64,000 nt of DNA. Origin: Paraburkholderia caffeinitolerans (GTDB lineage: Bacteria > Pseudomonadota > Gammaproteobacteria > Burkholderiales > Burkholderiaceae). Where the stretch lies: NCBI RefSeq assembly GCF_902859945.1, contig NZ_CADIKL010000004.1:124001-188000 (forward strand). Direction: 5' to 3'. Of the stretch, positions 8,116 through 17,656 are shown piece by piece; the first letter of the stretch is position 1, and every line of letters starts with the position of its first letter. The position numbers and the translations under genes are program-made. The notes below the pieces were generated by a model. The model was not told the DNA's origin. It did not search any database and saw only the letters and a list, made by a program, of their open reading frames with translations.

Positions 8116-10398
8116 TTATGCCAGTTCGGCGAACGCGCCCGCATTTCTAGCCACAATCGTGGCCGCCTTCGCGGCCGCATGCGCCCCCACGCTCACGCCG
8201 TGCGATGCACGCGTTTCGCGGTTGAGCGCGGCCACATCGACGATCAGCGCAACGCTGCCGTCGCCGAGGATGGTCGCCGCCGAGATGCCATGCACCTTGC
8301 GATAGTTCGTTTCGAGGTTCTTCACCACGACCTGCTGCTGGCCCACCAGCTCGTCGATGAGCATCGCGAAGCGCCGGCCCTCGGTCTCCATGATGGTGAC
8401 GATGCCCTGAGTGGGATCCGTGCGCGCGCCCTCCACGTTGAACACATCGTGCAGCGCCACGAGCGGCAGATATTCGCCGCGCACGCGCACCACGCGGTCG
8501 CCGTTGGTGACGGTGTAGATGTCTTCGTGGCGCGGCTGCAGCGACTCCATCACAAAGTTCAGCGGCAGGATGAAGATCTCGCTGCCAACCTTCACCGACA
8601 TGCCGTCGAGAATCGCCAGCGTGAGCGGCAGCACGATGCGCGTCGTGGTGCCCTTGCCCGCGTGCGAGGTGATCTCCACGTGGCCGCCCATCGACTGGAT
8701 GTTGCGCTTCACCACATCCATGCCCACGCCCCGGCCCGACACGTCGGTCACCTGATCGGCAGTCGAGAAGCCCGGCATGAAGATGAGATTCCAGACCTCC
8801 TCGTCGGTCATCGTTTCGCTCACCTGCATGCCCTGCTTGATCGCCTTCGCGAGGATCTTGTCGCGGCGCAAGCCCGCGCCGTCGTCGCTCACCTCGATCA
8901 CAATGTTGCCGCCGTGATGCGCGGCCGAGAGCACGAGCTGGCCGGTGCCGTCCTTGCCGGAAGCGCGGCGCGCCTCCACCGTTTCGATGCCGTGGTCGAG
9001 CGAGTTGCGCACGAGGTGCGTAAGCGGGTCGATGATGCGTTCGATGAGGCTCTTGTCGAGTTCGGTCGCCTGGCCGAACGTGACCAGTTCCACTTCCTTG
9101 CCGAGCTTCGCGGCGAGGTCGCGCACGAGACGCGGGAAGCGGCTGAACACGTAGTCCATCGGCATCATGCGGATCGACATCACCGCTTCCTGCAAGTCGC
9201 GCGCGTTGCGCTCCAACTGCGCCATGCCGTTGAAGAGGCGGTCGTGCAACGCGGGGTCGAAGCTGCTGGTGGTTTCCGCCAGCATCGCTTGGGTGATGAC
9301 GAGCTCGCCCACGAGATTGATAAGCTGATCGACTTTCTCCACGCCTACGCGAATCGAGCTGCCTTCGGTCGATGCGGCCGACGCGGCCGCGGCCGCGCGC
9401 GGCTTGCGTTCGCTGTCGGCGGCGGCGGGCGCTGCCGGAGTTGCGACCGGAGTGGCCGCGACAGGCGTGGGCGCTTCGGCTTGCACTTGCGGTGCTGCGG
9501 GCGCGGGTGCAACGGCTAGTGCCGTTTGCGGCACTGGCTCGAACACCACTGCGGGTTCGGCAACCGCGCTCGCCTCGCCTTGCACGGGCGTGCCGCGCCC
9601 GATCACGATCTGGCTTTCGTCGATCACGAAGCAGCACACGGCGACGATGTCGTCGGCGGGCACATCGGTTTCGAGCCACAGCGTGAGATCGTCGCCGGTC
9701 TTCACCTGGCCGAGAACGCGGCCCAGATTGCCGAGTTCTTCGGCGAGCAGCGCCTGATCGTTCGCGTCCACGCGGCGCAGCGTGATGCGCAGGTGCGAGC
9801 CATCAGCCCCCGCCGGCGCGGCAGCCATCGCTTCGTCCACGACGTGCTCGGGAACGCCGCTCATCGCCGAGGGCAGATTCGCTTCGAACGCGGCGTCGAG
9901 ATCCTCTTCGGAATCGACGGCGGGCGCGCTCACGGCTGAAGCAACCGCGGCAACCGACACAAACGCCGACGCAGACGCAGGCACAGCAGCCGGCGCGGCA
10001 AGGCCACGGCTTTCCGCATACAGCTGCTCGAGCTTCGCGCGCACGGCCGCCGCCGCGGATGCATCGGGCTCAGCGCTCGCGCGATAGGCCGCGAGCTGGT
10101 CGGAGAGCACGTCCTTGGTTTCGAGGAACGTGTCGATCATGTCCTTGCGCAGCGCGAGTTCGTGGTTGCGCGCGCGATCGAGCAGCGACTCCAGAATGTG
10201 GGTCGTCTCGGTGAGCGCGGTGAAGCCGAACGTCGCCGCGCCGCCCTTGATCGAGTGCGCCGCGCGAAAGATCGCCGCGAGATCCTCGGGATCGGGCTGG
10301 CCGACGTTCAGGTTCAGGAGAAGCTGCTCCATCTGCGCGAGCAGCTCGTCCGCCTCGTCGAAAAACGTCTGATAGAACTGTGTGATGTCGAGAGTCAT
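8116..10398 (-). CDS. cheA: CheA, chemotaxis histidine kinase
   Basis: This is a full-length CheA of 760 residues. P1 has the phosphorylated H48 in AAHSIKGGAATFGF. An Ala-rich linker precedes P2 (about 195-285, the CheY/CheB docking module). P3 begins at IRVGVEKVDQLINLVGELV. The P4 kinase shows HLVRNSLDHGIE (N box), SDDGAGL (G1) and GRGVGMDVV (G2), and P5 is a CheW-like regulatory domain ending in RNAGAFAELA. It autophosphorylates under receptor/CheW control and passes phosphate to CheY and CheB. The linkers around P2 are long and low-complexity. Confidence 0.97.
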   Translation of the reverse strand: MTLDITQFYQTFFDEADELLAQMEQLLLNLNVGQPDPEDLAAIFRAAHSIKGGAATFGFTALTETTHILESLLDRARNHELALRKDMIDTFLETKDVLSDQLAAYRASAEPDASAAAAVRAKLEQLYAESRGLAAPAAVPASASAFVSVAAVASAVSAPAVDSEEDLDAAFEANLPSAMSGVPEHVVDEAMAAAPAGADGSHLRITLRRVDANDQALLAEELGNLGRVLGQVKTGDDLTLWLETDVPADDIVAVCCFVIDESQIVIGRGTPVQGEASAVAEPAVVFEPVPQTALAVAPAPAAPQVQAEAPTPVAATPVATPAAPAAADSERKPRAAAAASAASTEGSSIRVGVEKVDQLINLVGELVITQAMLAETTSSFDPALHDRLFNGMAQLERNARDLQEAVMSIRMMPMDYVFSRFPRLVRDLAAKLGKEVELVTFGQATELDKSLIERIIDPLTHLVRNSLDHGIETVEARRASGKDGTGQLVLSAAHHGGNIVIEVSDDGAGLRRDKILAKAIKQGMQVSETMTDEEVWNLIFMPGFSTADQVTDVSGRGVGMDVVKRNIQSMGGHVEITSHAGKGTTTRIVLPLTLAILDGMSVKVGSEIFILPLNFVMESLQPRHEDIYTVTNGDRVVRVRGEYLPLVALHDVFNVEGARTDPTQGIVTIMETEGRRFAMLIDELVGQQQVVVKNLETNYRKVHGISAATILGDGSVALIVDVAALNRETRASHGVSVGAHAAAKAATIVARNAGAFAELA

Positions 10399-10467
10399 GG
10401 CTCTTTCACCGCGATAATTGCGTGGCCGTGGTGTGGCACTGGCCTGCGTAATTCATGTATTCGTTCA

Positions 10468-10839
10468 TTAGCTTGCTTCGCCGAGCGCGCTCGCCAGATC
10501 GACGAGCAGCTCGGGGTCCACCGGCTTTTCGATCCATCCCGTCGCACCGGCGTCGCGCACCGCCGCCTTGAAGCCTTCGTCCGACTCCGTGGTCAGCACC
10601 AGGATCGGCGTTTCCTGATACGACGGGTTCGCGCGCAGCCGCTTGATCAGGTCGAGCCCGCCCATGCGCGGCATGTACAGGTCGGTGAGCACCAGATCGA
10701 AGCGCTGCGCGAGCGCGTGCTCGAGCCCGTCTTCGCCGTCGTTGGCCACCGTCACGTCGTAACCGGCCGAGCCGAACGCCGCACGCAGGATCTCCCGCAT
10801 GGACGCCGAATCGTCGATTGCCAGAATATTTCTGATCAT
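10468..10839 (-). CDS. CheY-like receiver upstream of cheA
   Basis: A 123-residue single receiver domain with D9-D10, phospho-acceptor D53 (LTDLYMPRMGG), Thr in VLTTES and Lys in WIEKPVDP. It differs from the second receiver at 1909-2304, particularly in the last helix. This position, between motB and cheA, is occupied by a response regulator in other Burkholderia clusters. It may be a phosphate sink, a CheA-regulating receiver or a second motor ligand; the sequence does not decide. Confidence 0.9.
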   Translation of the reverse strand: MIRNILAIDDSASMREILRAAFGSAGYDVTVANDGEDGLEHALAQRFDLVLTDLYMPRMGGLDLIKRLRANPSYQETPILVLTTESDEGFKAAVRDAGATGWIEKPVDPELLVDLASALGEAS

Positions 10840-10933
10840 CCGTTCCTCGTTCGCGTGCTGCTTTGGTGCTCACCGCGCTGTTCATGCGCTGTTCATACGC
10901 CAGTCGCCGCGCTCGCGCCGTTATTCCTCGTCG

Positions 10934-12040
10934 TTATTCCCGTGTTTCGGCCGCCAGCTCCGGCGCCACGGCCTGCGCCACCGGCGCGAGCTTCACGCCG
11001 ACCGGCGCGGTATTGGGCAATGGCGTCGGCAGCTGCGCCGGCACCCGCGCGGCCGGCACCTTCGCCACGCCGCCCGGACCCGGCACGAGCCCAGGCAACA
11101 GCGCCTTGCCCGAACCCGCCGCGTCGTCGGAGAGCGTGGTGGTCGTGGTGTCGTCGCGTGTCAGCGCGTCTTCCGACTTCCGGTTGAGCACGATGATGCT
11201 GATGCGGCGGTTCTCGGGATCGAGCGGGTCGGCCTTGTTCAGGTTCTGCGTGGAGGCAAGGCCCAGCACACGCAGCACCTTCGCCTCGTCCATGCCGCCC
11301 GCGATCAGCTCGCGGCGCGATGCGTTCGCGCGGTCCGCCGAAAGCTCCCAGTTGCTATAGCCGCGCTCGCCGCCCGCATAGGGCACGGCGTCGGTGTGGC
11401 CCTGCACGACGATGCGGTTGGGCACGTCATTCAAGGTCTTGCCGATCGCTTGCAGGATGTCGCGCATGTACGGCTCGACCACGTCGTGCGCGGTCGCGAA
11501 CATCGGCCGCTTCTGCGAATCGACGATCTCGATGCGCAAGCCCTGCAGCGTGGAGTCGATGCGGATCTGCTGCCGGAACTGGCGCAGCACCGGGTTCGCC
11601 TCGATGGCGGCCATCAGCTTGACTTGCAGGTCGTGCAGACGCACCTGCTCCTGGCGCTCGAGCGAGCCTTGCTGCTTGTTCTGCGACTGGTCGTCGGCGT
11701 GCGCGACGGCGCGGTCCGCGTGCGCCCTCATGCCGTCGCTGCGGCGCGTGACGCCCTGCTCCTGTGAGGAGATATCGCGCCCGCCGCCCTTCACGATGCT
11801 CGAATCCTCGGCGCTGCGCTCGCCGCCCCAGAGCGTGACCTTGAGCGGCTGGTTGAAGTAGTCGGCAATGCCGCGCAACTGCACCGTCGACGCCGACGAA
11901 AGCAGCCACATCAGCAGGAAGAACGCCATCATCGCGGTCATGAAGTCCGCGTAGGCGAGCTTCCATGCGCCGCCGTGATGGCCGCCCTTTTTCGGCGCGA
12001 CGCGCTTCACCACGATGGCGCGATCTTTGTTGCCGCTCAT
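10934..12040 (-). CDS. motB: MotB, flagellar stator subunit
   Basis: MotB forms the peptidoglycan-anchored proton channel with MotA. The 368-residue product has a single N-terminal membrane helix, ADFMTAMMAFFLLMWLLSSA, with D32 at the proton-carrying position. A plug/linker region of about 150 residues precedes an OmpA-like peptidoglycan-binding domain (VVQGHTDAVPY, NWELSADRANASRRELI). After about residue 290 there is a Pro/Ala-rich tail. It lies 89 bases after motA and is transcribed with it. Confidence 0.96.
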   Translation of the reverse strand: MSGNKDRAIVVKRVAPKKGGHHGGAWKLAYADFMTAMMAFFLLMWLLSSASTVQLRGIADYFNQPLKVTLWGGERSAEDSSIVKGGGRDISSQEQGVTRRSDGMRAHADRAVAHADDQSQNKQQGSLERQEQVRLHDLQVKLMAAIEANPVLRQFRQQIRIDSTLQGLRIEIVDSQKRPMFATAHDVVEPYMRDILQAIGKTLNDVPNRIVVQGHTDAVPYAGGERGYSNWELSADRANASRRELIAGGMDEAKVLRVLGLASTQNLNKADPLDPENRRISIIVLNRKSEDALTRDDTTTTTLSDDAAGSGKALLPGLVPGPGGVAKVPAARVPAQLPTPLPNTAPVGVKLAPVAQAVAPELAAETRE

Positions 12041-12129
12041 CTCCCGCCTCCCGTCTTCATCGCCTGAATCTGTTGCTTCATGACCGCCGCCGCCCTTGCT
12101 TCAATTCGCATGCCGAATTTATTTCGCCT

Positions 12130-12990
12130 TCATTTCGCTTTCACGCGGCGCACGTGCTCTTCGAGCTCGGTGAACGACGGACGCTCGGTCGAGTACAGCA
12201 CCTTGCGGCCGAACTCGACGGCAATGGCCGGCGCGTAGCCGTTCAGGCTCGCGAGGATCGTGACCTTGATGCACTGGAACATCTTGGTGGACTCGGCCAC
12301 GCGCTGCTCGGCGAGGCTCGCGAGCGGGCCGATCAGGCCATACGAAAGCAGAATGCCGAGGAAGGTGCCCACCAGGGCCTGGGCGATCATTTCGCCGAGC
12401 ACCGCCGGCGGCTTGTCGGCGGATGCCATGGTGTGCACCACGCCCATCACCGCCGCGACGATGCCGAACGCCGGCATCGCGTCGCCCACCTTGGAGAGCG
12501 CGTGCGCGGGCCCTTCGCCCTCGGCGTGATGCGTCTCGATCTCCTCGTCCATGAGGCTTTCGATCTCGAAGGCGTTCATGTTGCCGCCCACCATGAGCCG
12601 CAGGTAGTCGGTGAGAAATTCGACGATGTGATGGTCGGCCAGGATCTTCGGGTACTGCGTGAAGATCGGGCTCTTCTGCGGATCGTCGATATCGGCTTCG
12701 AGCGTGAGCGTGCCTTCCTTGCGCGCCTTCGCGAGCAGGACATAGAGCAGCGCGAGCAGCTCCATGTACACGTCCTTGTTGTACTTGGAGCCCTTGAAGA
12801 GCGTAGGCAGGACGCGCAGCGTCGCCTTGATCGTCTTCATGCCGTTGCCGAGGATGAATGCGCCGAGGCCCGCGCCGCCAATCATCAACAGCTCCATCGG
12901 CTGCATGAGCGCGGCCAGATGGCCGCCCTCCAGCGCGTAGCCGCCGAAGACGCAGACGATCGTCAAGAGTGTTCCCACGATAATCAGCAC
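12130..12990 (-). CDS. motA: MotA, flagellar stator subunit
   Basis: MotA is a 286-residue membrane protein with four hydrophobic segments (two near the N-terminus, two around residues 170-220). The cytoplasmic loop contains AKARKEGTLTLEADIDD, holding the Arg and Glu that contact FliG in characterised MotA proteins. The start is GTG with GAGGA upstream. The upstream gap to flhD is only 210 bases and contains no flhC. Confidence 0.96.
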   Translation of the reverse strand: MLIIVGTLLTIVCVFGGYALEGGHLAALMQPMELLMIGGAGLGAFILGNGMKTIKATLRVLPTLFKGSKYNKDVYMELLALLYVLLAKARKEGTLTLEADIDDPQKSPIFTQYPKILADHHIVEFLTDYLRLMVGGNMNAFEIESLMDEEIETHHAEGEGPAHALSKVGDAMPAFGIVAAVMGVVHTMASADKPPAVLGEMIAQALVGTFLGILLSYGLIGPLASLAEQRVAESTKMFQCIKVTILASLNGYAPAIAVEFGRKVLYSTERPSFTELEEHVRRVKAK

Positions 12991-13200
12991 TGCCGGGTCC
13001 TCACTGGAAAATTGCGCGCGAACCGCCTTCGGCCCGCTCCCTTGATTGGGTTTACGGCACCGGCGCGAAAAATCTTGAGAACGGGCAGACGCGCGGTTTC
13101 CGCGCGGGCAAACGTTTGAGGGGTGGTGTTTGAGGGTCGGTTCGGAATGGCGCGCGCAACGGCGCAGCCGGGATCGGTCGGGCTAAAGCGGGCCGCCGGC

Positions 13201-13518
13201 TCAGCCGGTCTGATCGGCGCTTTGATCGGCCATGAGCATGGCCGAATGAATCTGCGCGGCTTTGCCCTTTTCGGCGAGCGCGCTCAGGATGGCGTGCTCG
13301 TCGAAGCGGAAGCGGCACAGGAGCTGACTGGAGGCGGCGAGCCGCACGGCCTGCGCGGCCGTGAGCTGGGTCAGCACGTCGGCCAGCGGCTCCGAGATCC
13401 CCATGCGGAACATCCCGTCGGTGCGGTCTTCGCCCAGCAGCCGTTGCGCGAGCAACAGGTACGACAGATTTATTTCATTGATCTCGCTGAGCATGTCGCT
13501 TGGCGTCGTCGCGCTCAT
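13201..13518 (-). CDS. flhD: FlhD, flagellar master regulator subunit
   Basis: FlhD pairs with FlhC to form the class I activator of flagellar genes. The 105-residue product has the family core SEINEINLSYLLLAQRLL, MFRMGI and LLCRFRFDEHAIL, including the conserved Cys. RBS-like GGGGA lies upstream of the ATG. It heads the mot/che operon, but its usual partner flhC is absent from the 210 bases before motA. FlhD alone is not known to bind DNA in the E. coli system, so either flhC is elsewhere or this regulator is compromised. Confidence 0.93.
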   Translation of the reverse strand: MSATTPSDMLSEINEINLSYLLLAQRLLGEDRTDGMFRMGISEPLADVLTQLTAAQAVRLAASSQLLCRFRFDEHAILSALAEKGKAAQIHSAMLMADQSADQTG

Positions 13519-14117
13519 GGAATCCCCCGAATTCGAAACGTAGCGGCTGGTCAGGCCTGTAACGGAAACGTTTGCTCGTTCGTAGTGATGCTCACAAGGC
13601 GCGCGAAGGGCACAAGAGGCACGACTAGCCGAACGGCCCGTTTAGTGGTCGTCCACGCATTGTGGCGAGGGTGCCGGCAAATGGAAATCGGACGGATGCC
13701 GCGACGCGATGCGAGAAAAACTTTCCTTTTTATGTAGGAATTTTTCTGACAAGAGAAAGAGGGATCGAGATGAGAGGCGATTCGAATGATGCTTTTCAGA
13801 TATTTTCGCCAAGCTTCTGCCGATTATAAAAGCCTTTTCATTCATACGTAATAAATCTGTCCACAGGGTCTGACCATATTGAGCGTTCAGGCACGTGAAT
13901 TGCGGTTCGCCGCGCTTTCGCGCGTCACGCTTTGCAATGTGTACTTACAGGGGGTGTTTCCCGCTGTAACAACATTAAGTGATTGCAAAACAACTCGTAT
14001 TCCTGATTCGAATGACCATAATCGAGCCTAGGGATTACCCCATACCGAAACATCTGACCGCGCACATTGCCATGTCAGTTGCACGTCACGCGGCAAATGC
14101 CCAAGGAGATCTAGCCA
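13519..14117. other. AT-rich intergenic region, flhD and glycosyltransferase upstream regions
   Basis: About 600 bases between two divergent genes, clearly richer in A/T than the neighbours around 13690-13860 and 13960-14040. It probably carries promoters for the flagellar operon (minus) and the glycosyltransferase (plus). A 67-codon minus-strand frame at 13642-13845 has no ribosome binding site and no recognisable features, so I do not call it. No strong hairpin or RNA was seen. Confidence 0.6.
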
Positions 14118-15185
14118 ATGCGAATCGCACAAATCGCGCCACTTTACGAAGCCGTTCCGCCCAAGCTTTATGGCGGCACCGAGCGCGTCGTGTCCTATCT
14201 GACCGAAGCGCTGGTCGACCTCGGCCATGACGTGACGCTGTTCGCCAGCGGCGATTCGGTCACCTCGGCAAAGCTCGAAGCGGCGTGGCCGCGCGCGCTG
14301 CGTCTGGACCCGACGATCCGCGACGCGCTCGCCCCGCACATCGTCCTGCTCGAGCGCGTGCGCCGCATTGCGCACGAATTCGACGTGCTGCACTTTCACC
14401 TCGACTATCTGCCGTTCCCGCTGTTCTCGACGCTCGACACGCCGTTCGTGACGACGCTGCATGGGCGTCTCGATCTGCCCGAACTGCAGCCGGTGTTCGA
14501 CTCGTTCTCCGAGGCACCCGTCATTTCGATTTCGGATTCGCAGCGCCAGCCGCTGGGCCAGGCCAACTGGCTGAACACGATCTATCACGGGCTGCCGAAG
14601 AACCTGCTCACGCCGCAAACGAGCCGCAAGCCCGAGTACCTCGCGTTCCTCGGCCGCATCTGCCCGGAAAAGCGCGTGGACACCGCGATCAAGATCGCCG
14701 CGCTCTCGGGGCTGCCGCTGAAGATTGCCGCGAAGGTGGACAAGGTCGACCAGGACTACTTCAAGACCGAGATCGAGCCGCTGCTTTCGCAGGCGCACGT
14801 GGAGTTCGTGGGCGAGATCAACGAAGCGCAGAAGCCGGAATTCCTCTCGGGCGCGAAGGCGCTGCTGTTCCCGATCGACTGGTCCGAGCCGTTCGGCCTC
14901 GTGATGATCGAGGCGATGGCGTGCGGTACGCCCGTGGTCGCCTTCAACCGCGGCTCGGTGCCTGAAGTGATCGATCCGGGCGTGACCGGTTATATCTGCG
15001 AGGACGTGCAGGGCGCCGTGGCGGCGCTACAAAATATTGATTCTCTTTCACGCGAATCCATTCGCGCACAGTTTGAGCAACGTTTCACGTCGCACATCAT
15101 GGCCAGCAATTATGTCGAAAGCTATTCGGAGCTAATCGAAGCCACGCGTCGCCCGGTGCTTCGCCGCGTCGCGGCAGCAGGCTGA
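14118..15185 (+). CDS. family 4 glycosyltransferase
   Basis: A 355-residue GT-B glycosyltransferase. The N-terminal half opens with MRIAQIAPLYEAVPPKLYGG and ERVVSYLTEALVDLGHDVTLF. The C-terminal nucleotide-sugar half has FLGRICPEKRVDTAIKIA and EPFGLVMIEAMACGTPVVAF, the GT4 donor-binding E-x7-E signature. There is no membrane segment. AAGGAGAT lies seven bases before the ATG. It stands alone between flhD and hns, so the acceptor and product are unknown; trehalose, glycogen or capsule-type glycosylation are all possible. Confidence 0.88.
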   Translation: MRIAQIAPLYEAVPPKLYGGTERVVSYLTEALVDLGHDVTLFASGDSVTSAKLEAAWPRALRLDPTIRDALAPHIVLLERVRRIAHEFDVLHFHLDYLPFPLFSTLDTPFVTTLHGRLDLPELQPVFDSFSEAPVISISDSQRQPLGQANWLNTIYHGLPKNLLTPQTSRKPEYLAFLGRICPEKRVDTAIKIAALSGLPLKIAAKVDKVDQDYFKTEIEPLLSQAHVEFVGEINEAQKPEFLSGAKALLFPIDWSEPFGLVMIEAMACGTPVVAFNRGSVPEVIDPGVTGYICEDVQGAVAALQNIDSLSRESIRAQFEQRFTSHIMASNYVESYSELIEATRRPVLRRVAAAG

Positions 15186-15275
15186 ATGCGAGAAGTGCCT
15201 TACGCTGAGATAAAAAGACAAAAAAAGGCCGCGTGAATCGTTTGCGTACAGTCCAATAGCCCGACTATTCGCAGA

Positions 15276-15309
15276 AAAAAAGAGCCGCATGTTTCATGCG
15301 GCTCTTTTT
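15276..15309. terminator. bidirectional intrinsic terminator
   Basis: An 11-bp perfect stem (AGAGCCGCATG / CATGCGGCTCT) with a TTT loop is flanked by A-run on the left and T-run on the right. It serves the glycosyltransferase (plus) and the convergent hns (minus). Confidence 0.9.
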
Positions 15310-15397
15310 ATCCGGATAAGCAAATGCGCCCGGTCAGTCTCTTGTGGCTCATGTAGCCGCGCGGCATTGCTCAAGCTGACAATTGCATAACGCGAAA

Positions 15398-15694
15398 TCA
15401 GGCGATCAAATAACGTTCGCGATTCTTGCCCGCGATCCATTTGGGCGGCTTTCCGCGCCCGCTCCAGGTCGCGCCGGTTTTGGGATCCTGATAGCGCGGG
15501 GGCAGCGGAGCCTTCTTGGGCGGGCGTCCGCGCTTGGCCGCTGCCGCAAAGCCGAGGTCCTGTGCAGACAGACCATACTCGACGATTTTCTCGCGGATCA
15601 TCGTGATGACGTCGGCGATTTCGGTGCGTCGTGCGTCGTCGGCCTGCGCCTGGAGTTTGGCGATCTGGGCCTTGAGTTCTGAATATTGTGACAT
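15398..15694 (-). CDS. H-NS family nucleoid protein
   Basis: A 98-residue H-NS-like protein of the short beta-proteobacterial type. Residues 1-50 form the coiled-coil oligomerisation region (YSELKAQIAKLQAQADD). The C-terminal half carries the DNA-binding loop, here TGATWSGRGKPPKWI, preceded by the basic AAKRGRPPKK. A GAGGGGAG ribosome binding site precedes the ATG. It is expected to silence A/T-rich and horizontally acquired DNA. Its own upstream region is A/T-rich, consistent with autoregulation, but this is inference. Confidence 0.92.
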   Translation of the reverse strand: MSQYSELKAQIAKLQAQADDARRTEIADVITMIREKIVEYGLSAQDLGFAAAAKRGRPPKKAPLPPRYQDPKTGATWSGRGKPPKWIAGKNRERYLIA

Positions 15695-15980
15695 TTGGCT
15701 CTCCCCTCATTGTCGATCTAGCTGACTCGAAACGAGATTAGACGTAAATAAGAGAATTGGCAATCGATGCTAATACTGTTTTATCAGGATATTGCCGCAT
15801 TTAACAATTGCTCATCGGAAGCGGCATTCGATACGCATCTACCGCAATAATAAGAGCAATTACTTCGGAATTGACAATCATTGACACCCGCGCTTTTCGT
15901 GAATCCCTAGAATCGGGCCTCTCCTGGTGCCGGCATTTTTTACCCGGCGCCCGTCAAAGACCTTTTCGAGGCATCGCGAA

Positions 15981-16727
15981 ATGCACTTATCCAAACGACT
16001 TCTTGCCGAGCTGTTCGGCACTTTCTGGCTCGTGCTCGGCGGCTGCGGCAGCGCCGTGCTCGCCGCTCATTTCGACGGCCCGGTGCAGGGACTCGGCATC
16101 GGCTTCGTGGGCGTGGCGCTCGCGTTCGGCCTGACGGTGCTCACCATGGCGTTCGCCATCGGCCATATTTCGGGCTGCCATCTGAATCCCGCGGTTAGCG
16201 TCGGGCTCATGGTCGCCGGCCGCTTTCCGGCACGCGATCTCGTGCCGTACGTCGTGGCACAGGTGATCGGCGCCACGCTCGGCGCAGCCGCGCTCGCGTG
16301 CATCGCCACCGGCAAGCCGGGCTTCGATCTCGTCGCGAGCGGCTTCGCGACCAATGGCTACGGCGATCACTCGCCGGGCCACTACACGCTCGCCGCGGCG
16401 TTTGTCTGCGAAGTCGTATTGACGGCGTTCTTCCTGTTCGTGATCCTCGGTTCGACCGACAAGCGCGCGCCCGCTGGTTTCGCGCCCATCGCCATCGGCC
16501 TGTGCCTCACGCTCATCCACCTGATCTCAATCCCGGTCACCAATACGTCCGTGAACCCGGCGCGCTCGACCGGCCCGGCGCTCTTCGTGGGCGGCGAGGC
16601 GATCTCGCAACTGTGGCTGTTCTGGGTAGCACCGATCATCGGCGCGGTGATCGCCGGCATCGTCTACCCGCTCATCGCGGGCCGCCGCGAAGCCATGGCT
16701 GAAGCGCCGGCTCGCGTACACGCATAA
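15981..16727 (+). CDS. aqpZ: aquaporin Z, water channel
   Basis: A 248-residue member of the major intrinsic protein family with six membrane helices and both NPA half-helices: [10 protein letters not shown] and [11 protein letters not shown], the latter with the Arg of the selectivity filter. Small residues next to that Arg match water-specific AqpZ rather than a glycerol channel. I chose the ATG at 15981 ([18 protein letters not shown]) because it starts directly at the cytoplasmic leader of helix 1; an upstream frame adds 18 non-conserved residues. A terminator follows the stop. Confidence 0.93.
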   Translation: MHLSKRLLAELFGTFWLVLGGCGSAVLAAHFDGPVQGLGIGFVGVALAFGLTVLTMAFAIGHISGCHLNPAVSVGLMVAGRFPARDLVPYVVAQVIGATLGAAALACIATGKPGFDLVASGFATNGYGDHSPGHYTLAAAFVCEVVLTAFFLFVILGSTDKRAPAGFAPIAIGLCLTLIHLISIPVTNTSVNPARSTGPALFVGGEAISQLWLFWVAPIIGAVIAGIVYPLIAGRREAMAEAPARVHA

Positions 16728-16750
16728 CAGGCGCTGCACGGTCTGGCCAT

Positions 16751-16775
16751 ACGGGCGCTTCGGCGCCCGTTTTTG
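16751..16775 (+). terminator. intrinsic terminator after aqpZ
   Basis: An 8-bp stem (ACGGGCGC / GCGCCCGT) with a stable TTCG tetraloop is followed by TTTTT. It lies 23 bases after the aqpZ stop. Confidence 0.9.
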
Positions 16776-16889
16776 CGTTGGCCTTTGCTTTGTTTTTTGC
16801 GTTTGCGCTCCGTCATAGCCACGCAAGGCGGCGCAAGCGGCGCTGCTAGAATCGGGCGATTCCATCACCCCGAATTCGAGGCGCACCGC

Positions 16890-17615
16890 ATGAAGCGTTC
16901 AGGACATTCGCCGGACCGCCTCGCCGTATCGAAGGCGTGTGCCGCTTTGGCGCCTCGCCGCATCGGACGCAAAGCGGCGATGCTGGCGACGCTGTTCGTG
17001 GCGGCCAGCGCCGGCGCGCTCGCGTGTGCGAGCACGGCATTCGCCCAAAGCACGCAGGACATCGAAACACTGGTGTTCGTGCGTCACGGCGAAAAACCCG
17101 ACGAAGGGCTCGGTCAGCTCAACTGCAAGGGATTGAACCGGGCGCTCGCGCTGCCCGCCGTGATTGCCGCGAAATACGGCAAGCCCGATGCGATCTACGC
17201 GCCCGACCCAGGCCAGCAAAAAGACGACCGCGGGCAACACTATTACTATGTGCGCCCGCTCGCGACCGTCGAGCCCACAGCCATCCAGTTCGGACTGCCG
17301 ATTCAGACGCCGTTTGGCTATGCCCAGACCGACGCGCTAGAGAAAGCGCTGCTCGATCCGGCGTTGCGCGGACGCACGCTGCTGGTCGGGTGGGAACATC
17401 GGGAAATCGAGACGCTCGCGCGCAAGATCGTGGCCGAGCATGGCGGGCAGGCGTCGGACGTGCCCAAATGGAAGAGCGCCGATTTCGACAGCATCTACGT
17501 GGTGCGCATCGACTGGAGCGGCGCCACGCCGCGCGCACGCTTCAGCCACGATCGTGAAGGTCTCGATGGCCGTTCGGACGACTGTCCGTGCGCGGCGCTT
17601 CCCGCGACTCAATAG
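16890..17615 (+). CDS. exported histidine phosphatase superfamily protein
   Basis: A 241-residue protein. The first 60 residues include a basic stretch and a hydrophobic segment (MLATLFVAASAGALACAS) ending in TAFAQ, a likely signal peptide, though the basic N-region is unusually long. The mature part starts with LVFVRHGEKPD, the RHG catalytic motif of the phosphoglycerate-mutase-like superfamily, and a second catalytic His is likely in LLVGWEHREIETLAR. I chose the ATG at 16890 since upstream codons look non-coding; a start at 16980, just before the hydrophobic stretch, is also possible. The substrate is unknown. Confidence 0.8.
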   Translation: MKRSGHSPDRLAVSKACAALAPRRIGRKAAMLATLFVAASAGALACASTAFAQSTQDIETLVFVRHGEKPDEGLGQLNCKGLNRALALPAVIAAKYGKPDAIYAPDPGQQKDDRGQHYYYVRPLATVEPTAIQFGLPIQTPFGYAQTDALEKALLDPALRGRTLLVGWEHREIETLARKIVAEHGGQASDVPKWKSADFDSIYVVRIDWSGATPRARFSHDREGLDGRSDDCPCAALPATQ

Positions 17616-17656
17616 GCGAGGCGAGTAGCGCCCGGGTTAGCGTGGATTAGGGCGAG

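Noticed and set aside
8077..9519. A 480-codon plus-strand frame opposite cheA
   Set aside because: CheA motifs are complete on the other strand, and there is no ribosome binding site or domain in this frame.
12991..13318. A possible flhC remnant between flhD and motA
   Set aside because: I read the 210-base gap on the minus strand and found no FlhC-like segment or zinc-site cysteines. The 88-codon frame at 13052-13318 overlaps flhD in another frame.
13642..13845. A 67-codon minus-strand frame upstream of flhD
   Set aside because: It is A/T-rich, lacks a ribosome binding site, and sits in a promoter region. No resemblance to flhC or another regulator.
15871..15913. TTGACA and TAGAAT as an aqpZ promoter
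   Set aside because: Two TTGACA boxes and a TAGAAT box exist, but the spacers are far from 17 bases.
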